Assembly (NCBI GenBank): GCA_015847255.1
Contig: JADLZK010013168.1
Span: 124,001 to 188,000, forward strand
Length of the DNA: 64,000 nt
From: Hyparrhenia diplandra
Lineage: Eukaryota > Streptophyta > Magnoliopsida > Poales > Poaceae
Direction of reading: 5' to 3'
Numbering within the stretch: the first letter of the stretch is position 1; each line of letters begins with the position of its first letter. Under the pieces are notes generated by a model, which was not told where the DNA came from, did not search any database, and saw only the letters and a program-made list of their open reading frames with translations. The position numbers and the translations under genes are program-made. Of this stretch, positions 47,589 to 59,877 are shown piece by piece.

Positions 47589-48319
47589 CACTTGTGCCTG
47601 TATTTGTGAGCTCAGAAACTATAACTAATCCATACAAAGTTGTTGTCAACATCAATTGGAGATTCAGAGTACATATTATTGCAGTAGTAAGAAAACTCAA
47701 TGGCTCCAAACTTCTCCAAAAAATGCTGAAAATAAATGCAAAGGTTCATATTTGGGGATTATTGATACAACTTTCTATGCTTTTGTAATTTTCTTTTCTT
47801 AAAAGAAATATTCCTTCTGTATAATTTCCCCCCTCCTTCCTGAGTTTTCACATGAAAAATTCCTTCCTGTATTACTGTATGGGGGCCATGTGAAAGGATG
47901 ACTTCGCACAGTTATGGTTGGGTGTAATGCGTGCGAGCCACCTAGGGAACATTGTGTACATACACTTCTTCATTTTCATGGAGACAAAAAAGAAAGGATC
48001 GTGCACATAGTCCAGCACATCACACCCAAATCGAACAAAAACTTTGGTCTCGTTCGTTTTGGCCCGGAATGGCTCAGGAACGGCCTCTGTGCGGAACGAA
48101 GTGGGCTGGTTTGCTACCAAGTCTGGTCTAGAATTGACATTAATTTTGGGTCGCTTAGATTGGAAGCGGACCGGTTCGGCCTCCTTCCCCTCCTTCGCCC
48201 GGATCAAATCCTCACCTCCCACCCTGGGCTCCAATTTGCGTCGGCGGCGGCTTTAAAGAAGCGAGGCGAGGACACACAGCCAAGATTTGGCGGCTCGAGG
48301 AAGTAGCGAAAGTGAAGTA
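47589..48319. other. Intergenic DNA, no gene recognised
   Basis: Overlapping open frames at 47870-48310 on both strands match no known family and change with strand. I see no RNA gene or clear element ends. Confidence 0.4.
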
Positions 48320-49892
48320 TGTGTTTATTCCATTGATCTTCGATTACATTTATACGATTATTGGGGGCGAAGTTCGCGGCAACCCCCTTTCACGGGGAAG
48401 TATCCTATGTCCGGGAATATAGAGCGGCGACAGGTGAAACCTCACACCCGTTGGCCCCGTAACTTTAGCGGGATCCGAAGGGGAATCCAAGGGGAATGAT
48501 TTAGATCACCTCACGGGATAATCATAACACTCCCCCTTGATTGAAATCCATCCTTGAGATTAATGAATGGCATTGTTCCTCCAAAATTATTGCGAGGATA
48601 AAACGAGGAAGAATACATGTGGAATATGCTATTGAAAACTCCTTAGAACCTAAGCGGGAAAAGGAGAAAAGTGTAGTATATTATGATTATTGCCTCATTG
48701 AGAAAACCTTTTCGGGGAGAAAACGATGTCAAGTTTAGAGAGTAATATATGTCTTTGATATTCCCTTAAAAACCCGTGGGGAAAACAAGGAATATGACAT
48801 ATGCTTATGTTAATATTGCCTCATTAAAAACTTTCTATGAGAAAACCTTGAGAGGAAAAAACTCATAAAGAGAAAAGAGTGCAATATGATGGTTTGGACG
48901 CAGCCAACTTCTAGGGGATTTCTCCCCCCTGAACCTTGCAAGTCTCTAAGTCATCGCGTACCAATTCCTTTGACACATTTATCAAATAAGGAAGCTGGTA
49001 GGGACTTGGTGAACAAATCATCGGCGAGATTATCACATGATTTGGCTTTCAAAATTTCTATTTCTCCATTTTGTTGTAATTAATGAGGATAGAACAACTT
49101 AGGAGAAATGTGCTTGTTTATGTTGCTTTTGATATAGCTTGTCTCCATCTGTGTAACACAAGCTACATTATCCTCATAGATGGTTGGTGCTTGGATAGCA
49201 CCTATACCACAAAGAGCATTGTATGTGGTTAATCATTCTCACGATGCAAAACACATTCACGTGAAGCCTCATATAGTGCAACTATTTTAGAATGATTTGT
49301 GGATGTTCTCACCAAAGTTTGTTTGGAAGACATCCGCGAGATGGTTGTTCCACTGTGTAGAAACACAAAAGCTTTGTTTGTGATTTACCCGGCGTCGGTA
49401 TATCCAATCAAATTGGAATTTGGACTTCTTCGGAAGAATAGCTCAAGATCCTTTATGCCATTAACATATCGAGGATCTGTTTTTACTCTCGTCAATGTCT
49501 TACGGTAGGGGCGATGCTATGTCTAGCAAGCGGGTTCCTTTGCGAATGCAATGTCGGGCCGGTGCTATTTGCTAGATACATTAGCGCTCCAATGGGACTA
49601 AGGAATAGAACATGAGGTCCCAATATTTCCTCCCCTCACCCTCGAGGCACGAATGGGCGGTCTTCATTTCTAAAGACCCGAACAACCATGGAGGTTTTGT
49701 TAGGATATGCTCTATCCATATTGAATTTCTCCAATACTTTCTAGGCATAGGCTGATTGATGCCTGAGAGATCCTAGTTGGAAGGTGCTCAAGCCTGTAGG
49801 CCTAAGAAAAATTTGGTTTTACCCCTAGGGCCGGTGCGGTGACCCGGCCAAGGGGAAGGATTTAGATCATCCTCCGCGGGATAATCATAATA
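48320..49892 (-). mobile_element. Ty1/copia remnant, internally deleted
   Basis: The left segment 48320-48529 is a short LTR: on the minus strand it opens TGTTATGATTATCCCGTGAG, right after the polypurine tract AAGGGGGAG, and closes GGAATAAACACA. Minus-strand pol text follows upstream: VLEKFNMDRAYPNKTSMVV (reverse transcriptase end), GALMYLANS, and ADDLFTKSLP (RNase H end), spread over about 48990-49750 in several frames. At 49838-49892 a second copy of the LTR opening is seen (TTATGATTATCCCGCGGAGG). Most of gag, integrase and reverse transcriptase is missing. Confidence 0.7.
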
Positions 49893-51225
49893 GAGGAGAC
49901 ATGCGGCGGCTTTGGCGGCGCATCGATGTTGACGGCTACCTCCTCCCATCCGGCGTCCCCGCTCTCCATTTGCCTTCTCGGTGGTAACGTGTCACCCTCT
50001 TCTTTCCCTTGATCACTAGGGTTCTTGCTTGCCTCCGCTCGATCCATTATGCAGTGGTTCTTGAGCGGTGGGTGGTGGCGGTGGGCTTCTTCTCGTTCGT
50101 TAGGTGGTAGGAGATCTTGGTCGTGGTTCTTGCGGATCTCGTAGCCGATTGGATCATGCTTACCGTAACCCGATTGGGTCATCGGCCGCAGCTTCTGTTT
50201 GGTCGCGTGGTTCTAGGTTATTGTTTCAAAAGATAGAAAACAACAAGTTAGGAGAGATTCGGATCCATTCTTTGCTTCAGTTTAAACCTAGATCTTTTGT
50301 GTGGAAAACCCCCAAGCAAACGTTACGTATAACCACAAGCATGTTTTTAGGTCCAAATATATATTGGAGGTGCTATAGCATGCATATTTATATTTTGGGG
50401 GAAAGTACTTATACTTTGTATTTTAGGAGCTATTCCTCCATCATGTCCAACCACCCAAACGAGGCGGTGCGATTGGATTTGGGCCATTGCCCCAACATTG
50501 GCGCATAACGCGATATGAGGACGTCGTAGTACCCTAAACCAGCGAAAGATTCCCCAATCGGGCCTCCCCGGGCATCCCATTCCGTAATGGGAACCAGGAG
50601 GCCATGCCCGATTAGCCGGTCGTACATGGAATAGTGATCTAACATCTTTGTTCGCTACCATGATGCTTTTGCTCATCCCTCGCCGATCTAAATGTACCAA
50701 AGAAGGACAAGTGGTGACATACCAATGCCACGATCATCGAGTACCCCAACATGGAGGAGAGGAAGATGATGACTTGGACTACCCCTTTCTCTTTTTTCCA
50801 ATTTTCCCTTTCCTCCTTGGTTTTCCTTCCACGACAACAATTGTAACACTACTACGCCCTTCTTGGCTATAAAAGGAGAGACAAACCTTGCACATGGTGT
50901 ATCTACACTCAAGCCACTTTGAGCATACTTGAGCTCACACACGCAAATGCACACGCATGCTTGGCGCCTCACCCCCCACACGTGCACACCCACACACACG
51001 CACGCACGTTCATGCGCACACACACACACAAAGCTTCTCCCTCTCTCAATCATTTCTACACCCCTAGGACAAACCAAACTAATACACGCTCACACATTTG
51101 GACTAGGGACATTCTGGTTCAAACAGGATAAATCCTTTCTATCTCAATTCTTTACCATCCGAGCTAGATGCCTAAGCACATGATTACTAGTTGGTGTCGG
51201 TTCAAAACAGCGACACTTATATTCA
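49893..51225 (+). mobile_element. LTR-like retroelement debris with TATA box
   Basis: No host gene is seen. 'GGCTATAAAAGGAGAGACAA' at about 50865 is a strong TATA box followed by a leader rich in CA and AC repeats (50930-51030). This fits the U3-R part of a plus-strand LTR that would end near 51225 (ACAGCGACA). The matching second LTR, primer site and target duplication were not found, so it may be a solo LTR. Confidence 0.4.
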
Positions 51226-52860
51226 CCCTTAGGATCCCTCCGCTCGCACACTACAAGACATGTTTAGGTTTGTGTCATTTCATTTTTATCATTATATCTA
51301 CAATTTATATCACAAGTTAACATTTATAACACCCGGTTGATGAAAATGCATGCACCTTAATGCTGATGTTGGTGTCATAAATCTATGACGTTGATATAGG
51401 ATTCATAAAATCTTATGACATTTGGGTTTTAAGTCACAAAAAATAGAACCATGGCCTGCTACAACCCACATAGTAGTAGCCTTATATGGTCTCGTTGTGG
51501 TTGAATTTAGGCGCAACCATCTTTTGTTTTGAAACTTATTTTTGGCCCAGTGATAAAATAGAGTACGCCCCAACCAGGTGGAGCACACCTCAAGGGTTCC
51601 CTAGGACATCCTCCCCTTGTCCACCTCATGCTGCTTCGCTGCCAACATCAATCGTAAAATTGTATATATATATATACTTCATTGCGGTCACTTTAAGACT
51701 TTATTTTAGATTGTATCTTATGTGTCTTTCTTTGTCTTCTTGGTTCGCATATTGGGATAGTATTTTGTAGCAAGATAAGTTGTTGTGCGCGGTTGATAAT
51801 GGTACAATTAAGGGTCTAATGAGATCTATCAAGTGCAGGTTGTAATCACGATTATGATAGCACAATGATAACCTAATGCAAATATTAATGGTGTATGAAC
51901 GTCCGAAGGATTATTCTGTTAACCCTAAACCCTAAACCTAAACTCTAAACCTAAACCCTCAAGCTCTTTTTTTATGGTTTTCTTAAGAAGAGGTGGGGAG
52001 TTGGAAGGGACTCGAAGTTCTTTGTGACTCCCTCAACAATGATAACATAGGCAAGCCTTGGTGTCTTCGCTGAATGACACGGAGAGAGAGATGGATAAGA
52101 GTATTTTGACTATTTTTTTGTTTTTCTTACGATTACATGTTGCTAGTATTTATATTGTCAACGAGACTTGAACTCCAAAGCAATATTGGATATCTTTATC
52201 AGATTTGGATTCTCCTTTTCTAACAAACTCTAACTCAATCTCTTATCTAAACAACTCTTTCCTAATCTACTAAGACCTGATATGGTGACGACGGATGTGG
52301 CGGCGGTGGGCCGTGGCGCTAGGGGTCAGCTGACCTAGGACGCCCAGTCCGCCACCCTAGGCCCTTGCTGGCCTGTTTGTCTCGCCGGAGATTGCAGCCC
52401 ATGTTGTGTGTGTGACAGATTCTAGAGGGAATTAAATAGGAGCCATAATGAGCAATTTCTTTAGCTTTAGGGTGGATTGAGAAAAGTTTTATTAAATCGC
52501 CACTAGTAAAATTTATGTGAGTTTTTGAAGTTTATTAGGTGACCAGAAGTAATTATCAGTATAAACTCCTCAAAGAAGTGATGTCAAACAGCACCTTAAT
52601 TAGTGATCGTTGTACGCGTCACTTCCTTGCCGCGTCGAACGACCTCATCTTATGGTACTTGATGCGGTAGTTCAGAGAGTTTGTTAGCGAATAGATCGTG
52701 CCGTTTTCTGCGTGTTAATTGGTTCTTACCGTGTTAATTGGCATTTACGTCGAAATTCTTCCATCCATGCGTAAAACCTGTTCAAATCTCTCTCCCGGCC
52801 CCGGCCTCTCTGCCACGTACTCGAACACCACAAAGTTATTAAAAAAAAAAAAAAACAGAA
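51226..52860. other. Intergenic region before the DUF1618 gene
   Basis: A CACTACAAGACATG motif at about 51249 resembles a CACTA-element end but has no partner. Apart from the telomere-like tract at 51921-51959 and an A-run at 52839-52854 just before the start codon, nothing is recognised. Confidence 0.4.
51921..51959 (+). repeat. Interstitial telomere-like repeat
   Basis: About five degenerate units of the plant telomere repeat CCCTAAA occur in tandem (AACCCTAAACCCTAAACC, then variants lacking one base). This is far from chromosome-end context as far as the window shows. Confidence 0.8.
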
Positions 52861-54049
52861 ATGGCGTCGTCGTCATCATCGCCGGCGCCACTGTGGGTGA
52901 TCCTTGGCCGCGTCGCCCTCGTGCAGCACGACTCCATCAAGGACCCTGGGGATGTCAACTTGAAGCTAGCCCTGCCGCCGCGCGCACCTCGACACTGACG
53001 GTACCCATGAGCGTCCACCCTAAGCCCGACTACGACGACACCGACAGGCACCCATACGTCGTCGCGGCCGCCGACGCCGGCCTCCTCCCTCCACGTCTCT
53101 CACTGGCCCTTCGTCGGCTTCGATCTGGATCGGGATCCGCCGGGCATCCTCCTCGTCGCGCGCGACTTCCTCCGCGGCGCCGGACCGGGGAGGCCATCGC
53201 TGCCTCCGTCGTTCGCGTCCCCGACCGGGACCGTTCGTACCTGGCCGGCATCTCCAACATAAAGAACACTGGCCTCGTCTCCCTGCCCGGCAGCGGCGGC
53301 GCCGACTACATCGTCGCCGAGCTCTACATTTCCGCCATCGATGACGACGACGACGACCGCGCGACTCTCATCTTCTTCCGCTCCAGCGCCGACACGTGGG
53401 TGCAGAAGGATCTGAGGTGCCCCTCCATGTCCGGCCGGCGCTGGATGTGGTCCTCCCACGACGTGATCGCGCACGACGGCAAGCTCTGGTGGGTGAACCT
53501 CGTGTGGGGGCTCCTGGGCTGCGACCCCTTCGCCAACGAGCCCGTGCTGCACCACGTGGCGCTGCAGGAGACGTACCCCATCAGCGCTGCAGGTGACGTG
53601 CCCATCGAGAGGCGGCGCATGGTCCGGGTGAGCCAGGGCAAGCTGCGGTTCGTGGAACTCGCCTGCCCGCGCGTCGGCCACAAAGGAGGGAGACGCTGGT
53701 GCTTGTGTGGACGCTGGTCTTCGGCCGGGGCACGTTCGCACGGTGGCAACGCCACCGCGTGGCGAGCCTGGCGAGCATCTGGGCGAGCGACAGCTACAGA
53801 GCCACAGGGCTGCCGGCGAAGGTGCCTGCACTCGCGCTCCTTCACCCCAGCAACACGGACGTGGTCTACTTCCACCTGGAGCAGTACCTGTTTGGTGTCA
53901 ACGTGGCCCAGAGCATGGTTGTCGACTTCGTTCGCAGGCCGTGCAAACTGGTCGAGGTGGTCGCCGGTCCCAAGCGGCCGCCGCCGGTCAGCTGGCGGCA
54001 CGTCCTCGCTTGGGAGCTGCCATGCTCGCTTGCCGGTGGTAAGGCTTAG
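52861..54049 (+). CDS. DUF1618-family protein, single exon, frame-broken
   Basis: Conserved text runs the length of a typical DUF1618 protein (about 396 residues): MASSSSSPAPLWVILGRVAL, YVVAAADAGLL, WPFVGFDLDRDPPGILLVAR, HDGKLWWVNLVWGLLGCDPF, VSQGKLRFVELACPR, IWASDSYRATGLPAKVPALA and PSNTDVVYFHLEQYLFGVNV. The family is large in grasses and its function is unknown. No intron is needed. The text shifts frame near 52980, at CCC 53087-53089 (one C too many), at GGGG 53187-53190 (one G short) and at GGG 53688-53690 (one G short), all in homopolymers. The stop is the TAG at 54047-54049. The start at 52861 is favoured by the family-like opening; an upstream ATG in another frame is rejected. Confidence 0.8.
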
Positions 54050-56259
54050 TATATATCACGCGCGCTTAATATCAGTTTGAATAGTATGATCGATCGTCTC
54101 AGGCAAGGACAGAGTAAACACATGAAGTCAAATAATGCAGGCTGTCTCATTTCTTTTCTGAAGTTTGTATGTAGCAATACTTTGAGGGCGTCTTCATCTG
54201 TTCTGGTATTTGGAGTTAGGGTGTCAAACTAATAAGGAAGAACGTGATTGGCGGAATTGCTCACAAATGATAATAGATATGTAAATGAACAAAAGTATGC
54301 CAGTAACGTTGCATTATATTCAAGATGTGATGTGGAAAATAAAAAACATATGCAATAACCCTCGTATGAAGCAAATCCCCTTAGTATCATGTTGATCCAA
54401 ATATCTAGATAGTTGTACACACACGATTCTACAACATAAAAAAAAAAAGAAAAAGCGTCATTTGGTGCGGTAAAAATTTCGCCTCACTTTTCACCCACAT
54501 GCGATCCAGCGTCTCACACCCCACCGTCTACACATGCGATCTATATTGGGCAACAACCAATCAGCTTAGGCACCCAAGCATGCAAGTCTATATTCGACAA
54601 CCTCCCAATCCTACTATCTCGAAGTGAAGCCACCGTGACACCCTCGATCACCTCCTCCCGGCCACGCCTCCACTTCCTCCTCCTACTCCCTTATGCGACG
54701 GCCAAGACAAGAGGCAAACCGCGACCTCCACAACACGGAGTTGAGCCGCCGGGACGCTTAGAGCTGCGCCACGGATCGATCTTCTTCTCAGCGTGAACGC
54801 TGCCACTCACAAGAACTCACCACGCCTCCTCAGGTGTGCACCGCCACCGCCCGCCGCTGCCTCCCACGAGCATGGCGAGTGATTGCCAGGTGTGCCAATC
54901 TCTTCTCATCCCTTCCTGATGTGCGAAAGTGTGAAACCGAGCATGGAACCCTAATCCTTAGACGTCGCGAATCACTAATTGTATGGATTGGAAAAACTGG
55001 GATACACACCTATTTCAAATCTAGAATGCACGTCTTTATTTGATTCTTATAATATGTTGCAGCGCCGGAATCCCAATGCAGATCTGATTTAAGTACAATG
55101 GTAGTCACGAATTTTCCAATAAAATGTAATGGTTTCAGAGGTTGTTATAGAGATAGGTTGTTTGATTAATAGCAATTTAATTTGTGGAAAAGTTTATCTT
55201 ATTTGCCTCCTACCAGTTCATCAAATTAAGTGGTATTCTGTGTTGTGTTTAGTTTTGCTTTTAGTCAATGTGATTTATCCACCTCACCCCTCAGTACATA
55301 AACAAGGATCCAATTTTAGCTTTTTGTGATTCAGAATTTATCTTTGCTACTAATCCCTTTTTGCACGAGTGCTGTAATTTGTTATTATGTACTGCATGTG
55401 ATAAAATATTTATTGATACAAATGATTTTATTTGTTTTTGTTCTCTTATTATTCATCTCCTTGAATGAGTGTTCTCAGGTTTTGCATTTGATGCAAATTA
55501 TATTGCATCTCTCTTAGTCTTATGGATTCACGATTGACATTTTTTTCCCATCCTACTAATACCTATATGCTTGAGGATATGGTAGCCTTTTCATGTTGTA
55601 CGTATGATGGTGGGCTGGGGGAGAACACTGAAATGGACAATACTTGTGAAAGGATCTGGACAGGGAAGATTCGTCCACATGGTCGAGTGATAAACCGAAC
55701 ACAAAAAAAAGAAGGGATGGAAAGTGTCCTCTTATTCCTCTAGAAGTGAGAAACTCCTATTTCCTTTTTGTCTGTATTTGTCTGCTATACCGTAGATAAG
55801 CTCATTGAAATCTAGCTTTTAGGCTTGGTTTTCTCTCCCCCTGCTTTTTATATTCAGTTATAACAAGTTAGGTTAGTTGGTTAAGCTTCATATAATCATT
55901 GTGACTTTTTAAATTTGGTTATGATTATACTAAGTTGCCTTTTGAAAAAAAAACTTTGTTTTAAGGTTTTGTGAGACGTTTTCTAAGACACGTAGTATTG
56001 ATTACCCATGTGGTAGGCACTAATAATTACATATATGCTTGACAAGATGGTATGGAGGTGCCTTGGAGATTTCTTCCTACCGACATAAAACATTATCTTA
56101 GCTGCACCACAAAATGTTTATACACAGTAGTGTTGGTGAACCTACGACGTCCCACGCTCTCCGGGGCTGTTAATTGCATGAAATTTGTTTTTTGGATTAG
56201 TGTCACTTTAATGTCGATTTTTAAGTTCAAGCGGCGCGGTCCGTGTGTTTTAGTAAAAA
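54050..56259. other. AT-rich region, probably Helitron body
   Basis: No gene is recognised. Since a Helitron 3' end lies at 56296, some or all of this stretch may be its non-autonomous body, but the 5' TC end was not found. Between 54600 and 54900 a short coding-like GC-rich patch may be captured gene sequence. Confidence 0.35.
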
Positions 56260-56296
56260 GTTTAGTTGTCCCGTAGCAACGCGGGTATGCTACTAG
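56260..56296 (+). mobile_element. Helitron 3' terminus
   Basis: A short hairpin (CCCG at 56270-56273 pairing with CGGG at 56282-56285 around TAGCAACG) is followed eight bases later by CTAG (56293-56296) and then T. A GC-rich hairpin just before CTAG, inserted between A and T, defines Helitron 3' ends, and 'CCCGTAGCAACGCGGG' is typical of grass families. Confidence 0.75.
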
Positions 56297-57261
56297 TTGA
56301 GTTATAAATGACAAGCATTGTAAGACATTTTGAGATTGCTGAAACAATACTATTGTTTCCGGGCGTCCTACTTTTCCTCTTGCCCGCACGCACAGCCTGA
56401 CTATTCCTCTTGTCCGCCGCGCTTTTAGCCTCGCCACGGTGCCAACTCGCGTCGTGAGCTCCCAAGCAGACACCACCCCCACCCTCTCATCCCTACTCTC
56501 TCACATAGCGTCGGGTAGGATCCACAATCCTATTAATGCGGTATCGGCTTGCCGAGGATACGATGTCGCTTCCACCGCATTCATCCTCTTCCCCGCCGGC
56601 CGCCACCACTGCTCCACCCTCATCCGCTCTCTCAGGGGTCTCCCGGCGGCGACCTCGGCGCGCCCATCACGTTAAATTTGGCGGCCTCGTCGGCAATCTC
56701 AGTAGCGGCATGGCGTCCCATGCGAGCCGCTGGCGGGCTCCCAACAACGGCCGCCCGCCACCGTTGCCCGGCCCATGCACCCCCTCATCCCCACACTACG
56801 GCGCCTCCGGACGTGAGTCTACCCTATGGCATGCCCACCTCCGGCCGGGAGTCCCCCCTACACACACATTGCGGTGTCGCGGTCTCACATCCCGGTGATT
56901 CCATCGTGCGATGGGACTGTCCGCAGCGCCGGTCTATACGAGCACGGCGGCCCCCGTCTGCGTCGCCTACGGAGGGTGGGCGACCCCCCTCTTCCACGGG
57001 TCGCGCCCCGCCGGTGGCGCGTCGCTTCGCTTATTTGGTAGCCCGATCCATGATAAGCGGCTGCGAGGGGCACGGGCGGCTCCGCTCTCCTTGACACCGA
57101 ATTCGACACATAACTTCCTCGGGGCGCTGCCATGCGCCGCCCTAAACCCTCTCTCCCGGCGGGCGGCGACCATCTTCGTTTCACGGTCATGAGCGACAAC
57201 CGCCTCGACTGTGAGGGGATTGCCGCGTGATGTGCCCCTTCACATCGGCAACAAGGACTTC
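56297..57261 (+). mobile_element. Outer Ty3/gypsy element, left part (gag to protease)
   Basis: GC-rich DNA here holds frame-shifted plus-strand gypsy text. The protease active-site region is at about 57090-57120 (D-T-G-S-T-H-N-F pattern with a broken codon), followed by NRLDCEGIA and PLHIGNKDF up to the insertion point. The same reading resumes at 62185 (GGFDFIIG), so both parts belong to one element. The left boundary and 5' LTR were not identified; gag text is hard to recognise between 56300 and 57000. Confidence 0.65.
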
Positions 57262-57999
57262 GATGAGATATGGCCCGATCTTCTATGAGGTAATGGTAAT
57301 TTCGATTGGTGGAGAACTTCGATGTTGGCGATCAGGCTTCAAATCAACATGATTCAAACCCTGCAACCGCTACACCACATCTCCGATGGTTATCAACCAA
57401 GCACGACTTGATTGACCTCGCCAAGAAGGCTCTCCCTGCGGGGCGAATCAAAGAACACCAACAAGAATAGTAAATACGCTAATCGATAATTGCAAATATG
57501 AATTGAGCGTAATATGTATATGGGGTTCGAGAACTCAATTCCAAAAGGACTAATCAACATAGTGGAGGAGATCAAGAACAGGGGCCTTGGTTGGATTGCA
57601 AGAGACCTTGTCGGCACAATTACAACAACAATGTCTATTTCCACGAGGAAAAACAAGAACTAAACAAAACCCTAATTGATATCGAGGGGGCTTTAGGAGC
57701 CTCATGTAGAAACAAAGAAGGGAAAAAGCTACGGCCATGCAGGAAAGCTACGACCATCCATAAAACCAAATGCATGGTTGCATGTAGGCGACACCCGGCC
57801 ATGTGGTTGCATGGATTTCTATTATTGACTTCAAGTATCACGCACGCGTGAGCTCCCTTGATCGAGGTCGTGGTAGCATGGCTAAAAAGTAGGAGCAAAA
57901 GCGCTTGTGGTTGCATGAGTCTTGTTCGTTTTTGGTCATGCAACGGGCGAATGAGTTGGAGATGAGCGTGTGTGTCCCTGCATGGTGATGTCCTCATCA
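57262..57999 (-). repeat. Left (3') LTR of the gag-only element
   Basis: About 737 bp, matching 61476-62184 along its length with many small indels. It starts at GATGAGATATGG and ends at GATGTCCTCATCA. Confidence 0.75.
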
Positions 58000-59400
58000 T
58001 CCTCCCTTCTTGAATTGGAGTCGCCCCTCGACTCCATCTTGGCGCCAACCCTTTGCAAAGGCGGTGGCCATGGTGGTCTTTCTCGTAGAGATTCATCATC
58101 TTTCTCCCCGCAAAAGGTTATTACTAACAAGAGACATTGCTCCCCTTCTTTAAATTTGACTTGTGTTCTTAAATCAAAACTAGAGGAATATGGCATGCAA
58201 ATAGTATTGATTTTATAATCCTCTAAGGCATCATATTTTTTTTTGCAACAAAAGGAGAATTCAGATTGGTACAAATGTAAACTCGATGTATCAAATATTG
58301 TCCTTTGTTGTTATATTTGCCAAAAACATGATATGTATGTCTAGAGGCCCATGGCAAATCCCAGCATATGCATATAGTTTCGTCTAAAGAATTAAGATTA
58401 CACAAAACATTAAATTCAATATAACCAAAAAGTATTTAAAGATGACAACAATTTCAACTCATCAACACCACTAGCATTATGAATAATATGTCTATTTTTT
58501 GGCGCATGTGTTCGATTTCGACACACATATATCATAATCATTCATTAATGGTTGCATTGGTATAGTATAAATATCATCATGCAAGTCATATTTATCACAA
58601 GGAACATCTACCATATCATCTTGTGACAAAAGGTAAATCGGAGATGGTTCCACTAATGTTTGCTCGATCATAGCATGATTGGTAGAAACATTCAACATAT
58701 CAAAGAGAACTCTCACCTTTTGCCCGAATTTAACATCGTGAATTACCTTTGCTCTCATGTTCAGCAAGAAAAATAGGTGTTGGTTCTGAATTTTCACATG
58801 AGGCTATGATCTCCCTTGTTTTCTTCCACAATGTCCTTGCCCTCTTGCTTTAGTTGAGAATCCTACAAAAGGTTTGGTGGAACAAGAGATACAACAATGG
58901 TGATCCTCTAAATTATTCACCTCATCATATGAATTCAAAATAGGAGGTGGATTAATAAAGGTTTCACACATAAAAGTTTCATATCATTCCAAGTTTGAGT
59001 TTTGTGCAAGGATTTCAAGAATCCCACCAAGATAAAAGCGTAATGTCGTAAAACACTAGTTTTGCATTTTTTACCTTTCTCCTTGGACACATAAAGCTTA
59101 GTAGAAAAATATGTTATCTATAGCAATTTCCCATTCAAAGTACTCATCGGCACCCACACCATCATAAGTTGGTGGATATGAACCTATCATTGTTAGAAGA
59201 CAACAAAAAGACAACAACACAAAAGTATTATCCCTAACAACTAATGTAGAGAGATGGAAAAAAGTGGTGGTGGTAGGAATGCAATATCTAAACGTCTTAC
59301 CACCGTCTTGCAAGTATTCTTACCAAAAACCAATTAGGTGGTACAATCGGTTAAAGGCTGAGAGCTTGTGGTGTAAAAGTTGCGAGAGGAACTGTCTTAT
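58000..59400 (-). pseudogene. Gag-like coding remnant of the nested element
   Basis: Fragments in several frames read from 59313 down to about 58060: a gag start with EYFEWEIAI, a middle part with SQDDMVDVPCDKYDLHDD, and a C-terminal part with LPWASRHTYHVFGKYNNKGQ. Similar text occurs in grass retroelement polyproteins (recollection of the family, not a search). Stops and shifts break it. Confidence 0.55.
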
Positions 59401-59877
59401 AATGAAGTATATGTGGAGCTATGGGAAGGCAAAATATAGTAGCAAGGAATAGCAATAATTTAATTCAGAAATTGAAAGATTGAAAACTAGTCCCAAGCTA
59501 GTCTATGTCGTTGACCTAAACTTGTCCGGACCTAGTTCAAGCAAGCACAATAACTTTCAAGACAAGGACTCAAAAGATGCAAGCACTTATGAATAATTTT
59601 TCTTTTCCTTTTCTTTTTTTTTCCTTTTTTGGTGCTGCTTTTTCCTATCTTTTTTTGCTGTTTGCCTTTTTACCTTCTTCTTTTCTAATACTAGAAGGTG
59701 CCGCACAGGATTGAACCTCAAGATGCAACAAACGCTTATGAAAGCGTGCAAAGGATCATTGACGATTATGATATGAAGGTAATATTAGTAGTCTGATTTA
59801 TATGAGTGTTGTCTAACATGGATAATTATAGATCACATTCACCCAAACTGTGAGCATGCGACACATGCAGCACCACG

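Noticed and set aside
50919..51183. His/Thr-rich plus-strand frames
   Set aside because: Produced by CA and ACAC repeats in LTR-like leader DNA.
51249..51262. CACTACAAGACATG as a second CACTA element
   Set aside because: No inverted partner or 3-bp duplication was found nearby; kept only as a note in the intergenic entry.
52719..54080. Single 453-residue plus-strand frame
   Set aside because: It runs through the DUF1618 gene but uses the correct frame only in part; conserved text continues in other frames on either side of homopolymer runs.
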